From Mariprofundus sp. (lineage in GTDB: Bacteria; Pseudomonadota; Zetaproteobacteria; Mariprofundales; Mariprofundaceae), in the NCBI GenBank assembly GCA_030951095.1, contig JAUZQI010000164.1:1-14113 (forward strand): 14,113 bases of DNA. The letters are read 5' to 3'. Below, in pieces: positions 12,827-14,113 of this stretch. Under the pieces are notes generated by a model, which searched no databases, was not told where the DNA came from, and saw only the letters and a program-made list of their open reading frames with translations. The number at the start of each line of letters is the position of its first letter. Within the stretch, counting starts at the first letter, position 1. The position numbers were made by a program, and so were the translations under genes.

Positions 12827-14113
12827 TGAGTCATTCTGATAATGCAGACGTAATTATTGTTGGCGGAGGCATGGTGGGGCTGGCACTGGCATGTGCGCTG
12901 AGAAACACCGGTTTGCAGATTGTGGTGATCGAACGGGGTGAACCGCAGGTGCGCAAATCGTTGGGCAGAGACTGCCGGGTATCCGCCATTGTTCGGGGTA
13001 ATGTGCGTATCCTTGAAGGGTTGGGCGTGTGGAAATATCTGAAAGACAATGCCAGTCCAATGCGGCAGATGCGCATATGGGATAATCAGGAAGCGGGCGG
13101 GATTCGTTTTGATGCGGCCGAGATCGGCGAGGATGCACTGGGGTTCCTGATTGAAAACTCCTGTACGCAACGGGCAATGCACAAGGCAATGCTAGAAAGT
13201 GATGATGTAGAATTCTGCTGTCCGGCTGAAATCTCCGCAATGGAATGGCAGCAAGATCAGGTTACGGTCAAACTGTCCGATGGGCGCGTGTTGAACACGC
13301 CGTTGATTGTCGGTGCTGATGGTGGTCGTTCATGGGTACGCGGGCAGGCAGCTATTGATTGCTGGCAACGCGATTACAAACAGAAGGGGATTGTGGCAAC
13401 AGTGCGACCGGAAAATCCGCATCGAGGGAACGCATTTCAGCGCTTTTTGCCTACCGGCCCGTTGGCCGTGCTGCCGATGACCGATAATCTTTGCTCAATC
13501 GTTTGGAGTGCCGAAAATGACGAAGCTGATCGGTTGATGGACATGGATGATGATACTTTTCTTGAGGCTCTGAATCTCACATTTGGGCCCATATTGGGGC
13601 GCATTAGCGAAGCCGGAGATCGCGCCGCTTTCCCTTTAAAAGGGCAGTTGGCCAAACACTTCGTGCGTGAACGCGTGGCGCTGGTTGGCGATGCAGCCCA
13701 CTGCATCCATCCGCTGGCTGGTCTGGGTGTAAATTTGGGGCTCAGGGATGCCATGGTTTTGGCACAGGAGATTGTCGATGCCAAACGATTTGATGAAGAC
13801 TGGGGTGAATTGTCTGTGCTGGATCGTTATATGAAACAGCGTTTGCCCGATGTGTTGTCTATCATGGGTTCGATGGAAGGCTTCCATCAAATTTTCACTA
13901 ATTCATTCCCCGGTCTGAAAGAAATACGCGGCCTGGGCATGCGACTGATGGGTAATAGCGGAGCTATTAAACAACTGTTGATGCGCAACTCCACCGGGCT
14001 GTCATTGCCTGTTCCCAAACAAATCAGTTATTCTAGCTTATTCACCAACCCTGCCTATTCATCAATAGTCAGGCTAAAATTTTTGCATTGGTTGAAAAAC
14101 GGAGTGAAAACAC
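12823..14113 (+). CDS. UbiF/UbiI/COQ6-like FAD-dependent hydroxylase, partial at the window end
   Basis: The frame is open to the end of the window: 430 codons are visible with no stop. The visible part already exceeds the family's usual ~390-410 residues, so the stop should be close. Motifs: complete FAD fingerprint DVIIVGGGMVGLALA (9-23), DCRVSAIVRGNVRILEGLGVW (about 49-69) at the DxRxxAL position, FQRFLPTGPLAVLPM and SIVWSA in the middle, and GDAAHCIHPLAGLGVNLGLRD (289-309). The last has GLG where many members have GQG. The product is a paralogue of the preceding gene and probably performs another ring hydroxylation of ubiquinone synthesis; which one cannot be decided from motifs. It starts within ATGA (12823-12826) of the previous gene with GGGAGA (12810-12815) about 8 bases upstream; ATG at 12826 is an equally possible start. 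Confidence 0.85.
   Translation, partial: MMSHSDNADVIIVGGGMVGLALACALRNTGLQIVVIERGEPQVRKSLGRDCRVSAIVRGNVRILEGLGVWKYLKDNASPMRQMRIWDNQEAGGIRFDAAEIGEDALGFLIENSCTQRAMHKAMLESDDVEFCCPAEISAMEWQQDQVTVKLSDGRVLNTPLIVGADGGRSWVRGQAAIDCWQRDYKQKGIVATVRPENPHRGNAFQRFLPTGPLAVLPMTDNLCSIVWSAENDEADRLMDMDDDTFLEALNLTFGPILGRISEAGDRAAFPLKGQLAKHFVRERVALVGDAAHCIHPLAGLGVNLGLRDAMVLAQEIVDAKRFDEDWGELSVLDRYMKQRLPDVLSIMGSMEGFHQIFTNSFPGLKEIRGLGMRLMGNSGAIKQLLMRNSTGLSLPVPKQISYSSLFTNPAYSSIVRLKFLHWLKNGVKT

Noticed and set aside
1..14113. CRISPR array, tRNA or rRNA genes
   Set aside because: No regularly spaced repeats, cloverleaf-like segments or rRNA-like stretches were seen on either strand.

Overview
The window is chromosomal DNA of roughly even GC, most likely from a ubiquinone-making proteobacterium. 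The support for this is the pair of UbiH/UbiF/COQ6-type flavin hydroxylases at the right end, together with c-di-GMP turnover and two-component signalling genes. The class cannot be fixed from this window; gamma- or zetaproteobacterial is a guess. The first ~290 bases are visibly AT-richer than the rest and are probably foreign or accessory.

Left region (1-2054): an IS200-type element (one Y1/HUH transposase, hairpins at both ends) sits between two genes that point away from it, and both look as if they have lost their starts. To its left, on the minus strand, is an 83-codon C-terminal piece of a membrane protein. To its right, on the plus strand, is a PAS + HD-GYP c-di-GMP phosphodiesterase whose first ~50 residues look like the tail of a larger sensor domain. 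The element therefore seems to mark an insertion with loss of neighbouring DNA.

Middle (2235-10938): a membrane-bound sensor histidine kinase (minus strand, no response regulator in view) is divergent from a tight six-gene plus-strand operon. The operon encodes an ABC ATPase, an ABC-2 permease of GldF type, a GldG-type auxiliary protein, a DUF4340 protein, an exported NTF2-like protein, and a Leu/Ile/Val-type substrate-binding lipoprotein that comes without LIV permeases. The first three gene junctions overlap by 1-4 bases and the last two gaps are 2 and 10 bases, so the genes are very probably co-expressed. A perfect 9-bp inverted repeat lies in the divergent intergenic region. The ATPase and permease would drive a membrane complex whose periplasmic side is built by the GldG, DUF4340, NTF2-like and binding-protein subunits; the substrate is unknown.

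Right spacer (10939-11563): no intact gene. It holds a decayed reading frame and a 161-bp snap-back MITE with 17-bp terminal inverted repeats and a 4-bp target duplication.

Right end (11564-14113): two adjacent FAD monooxygenase genes of the ubiquinone-ring hydroxylase family with a 4-base overlap; the second runs off the window. The first carries Val in place of the first Gly of the FAD-binding GxGxxG motif.
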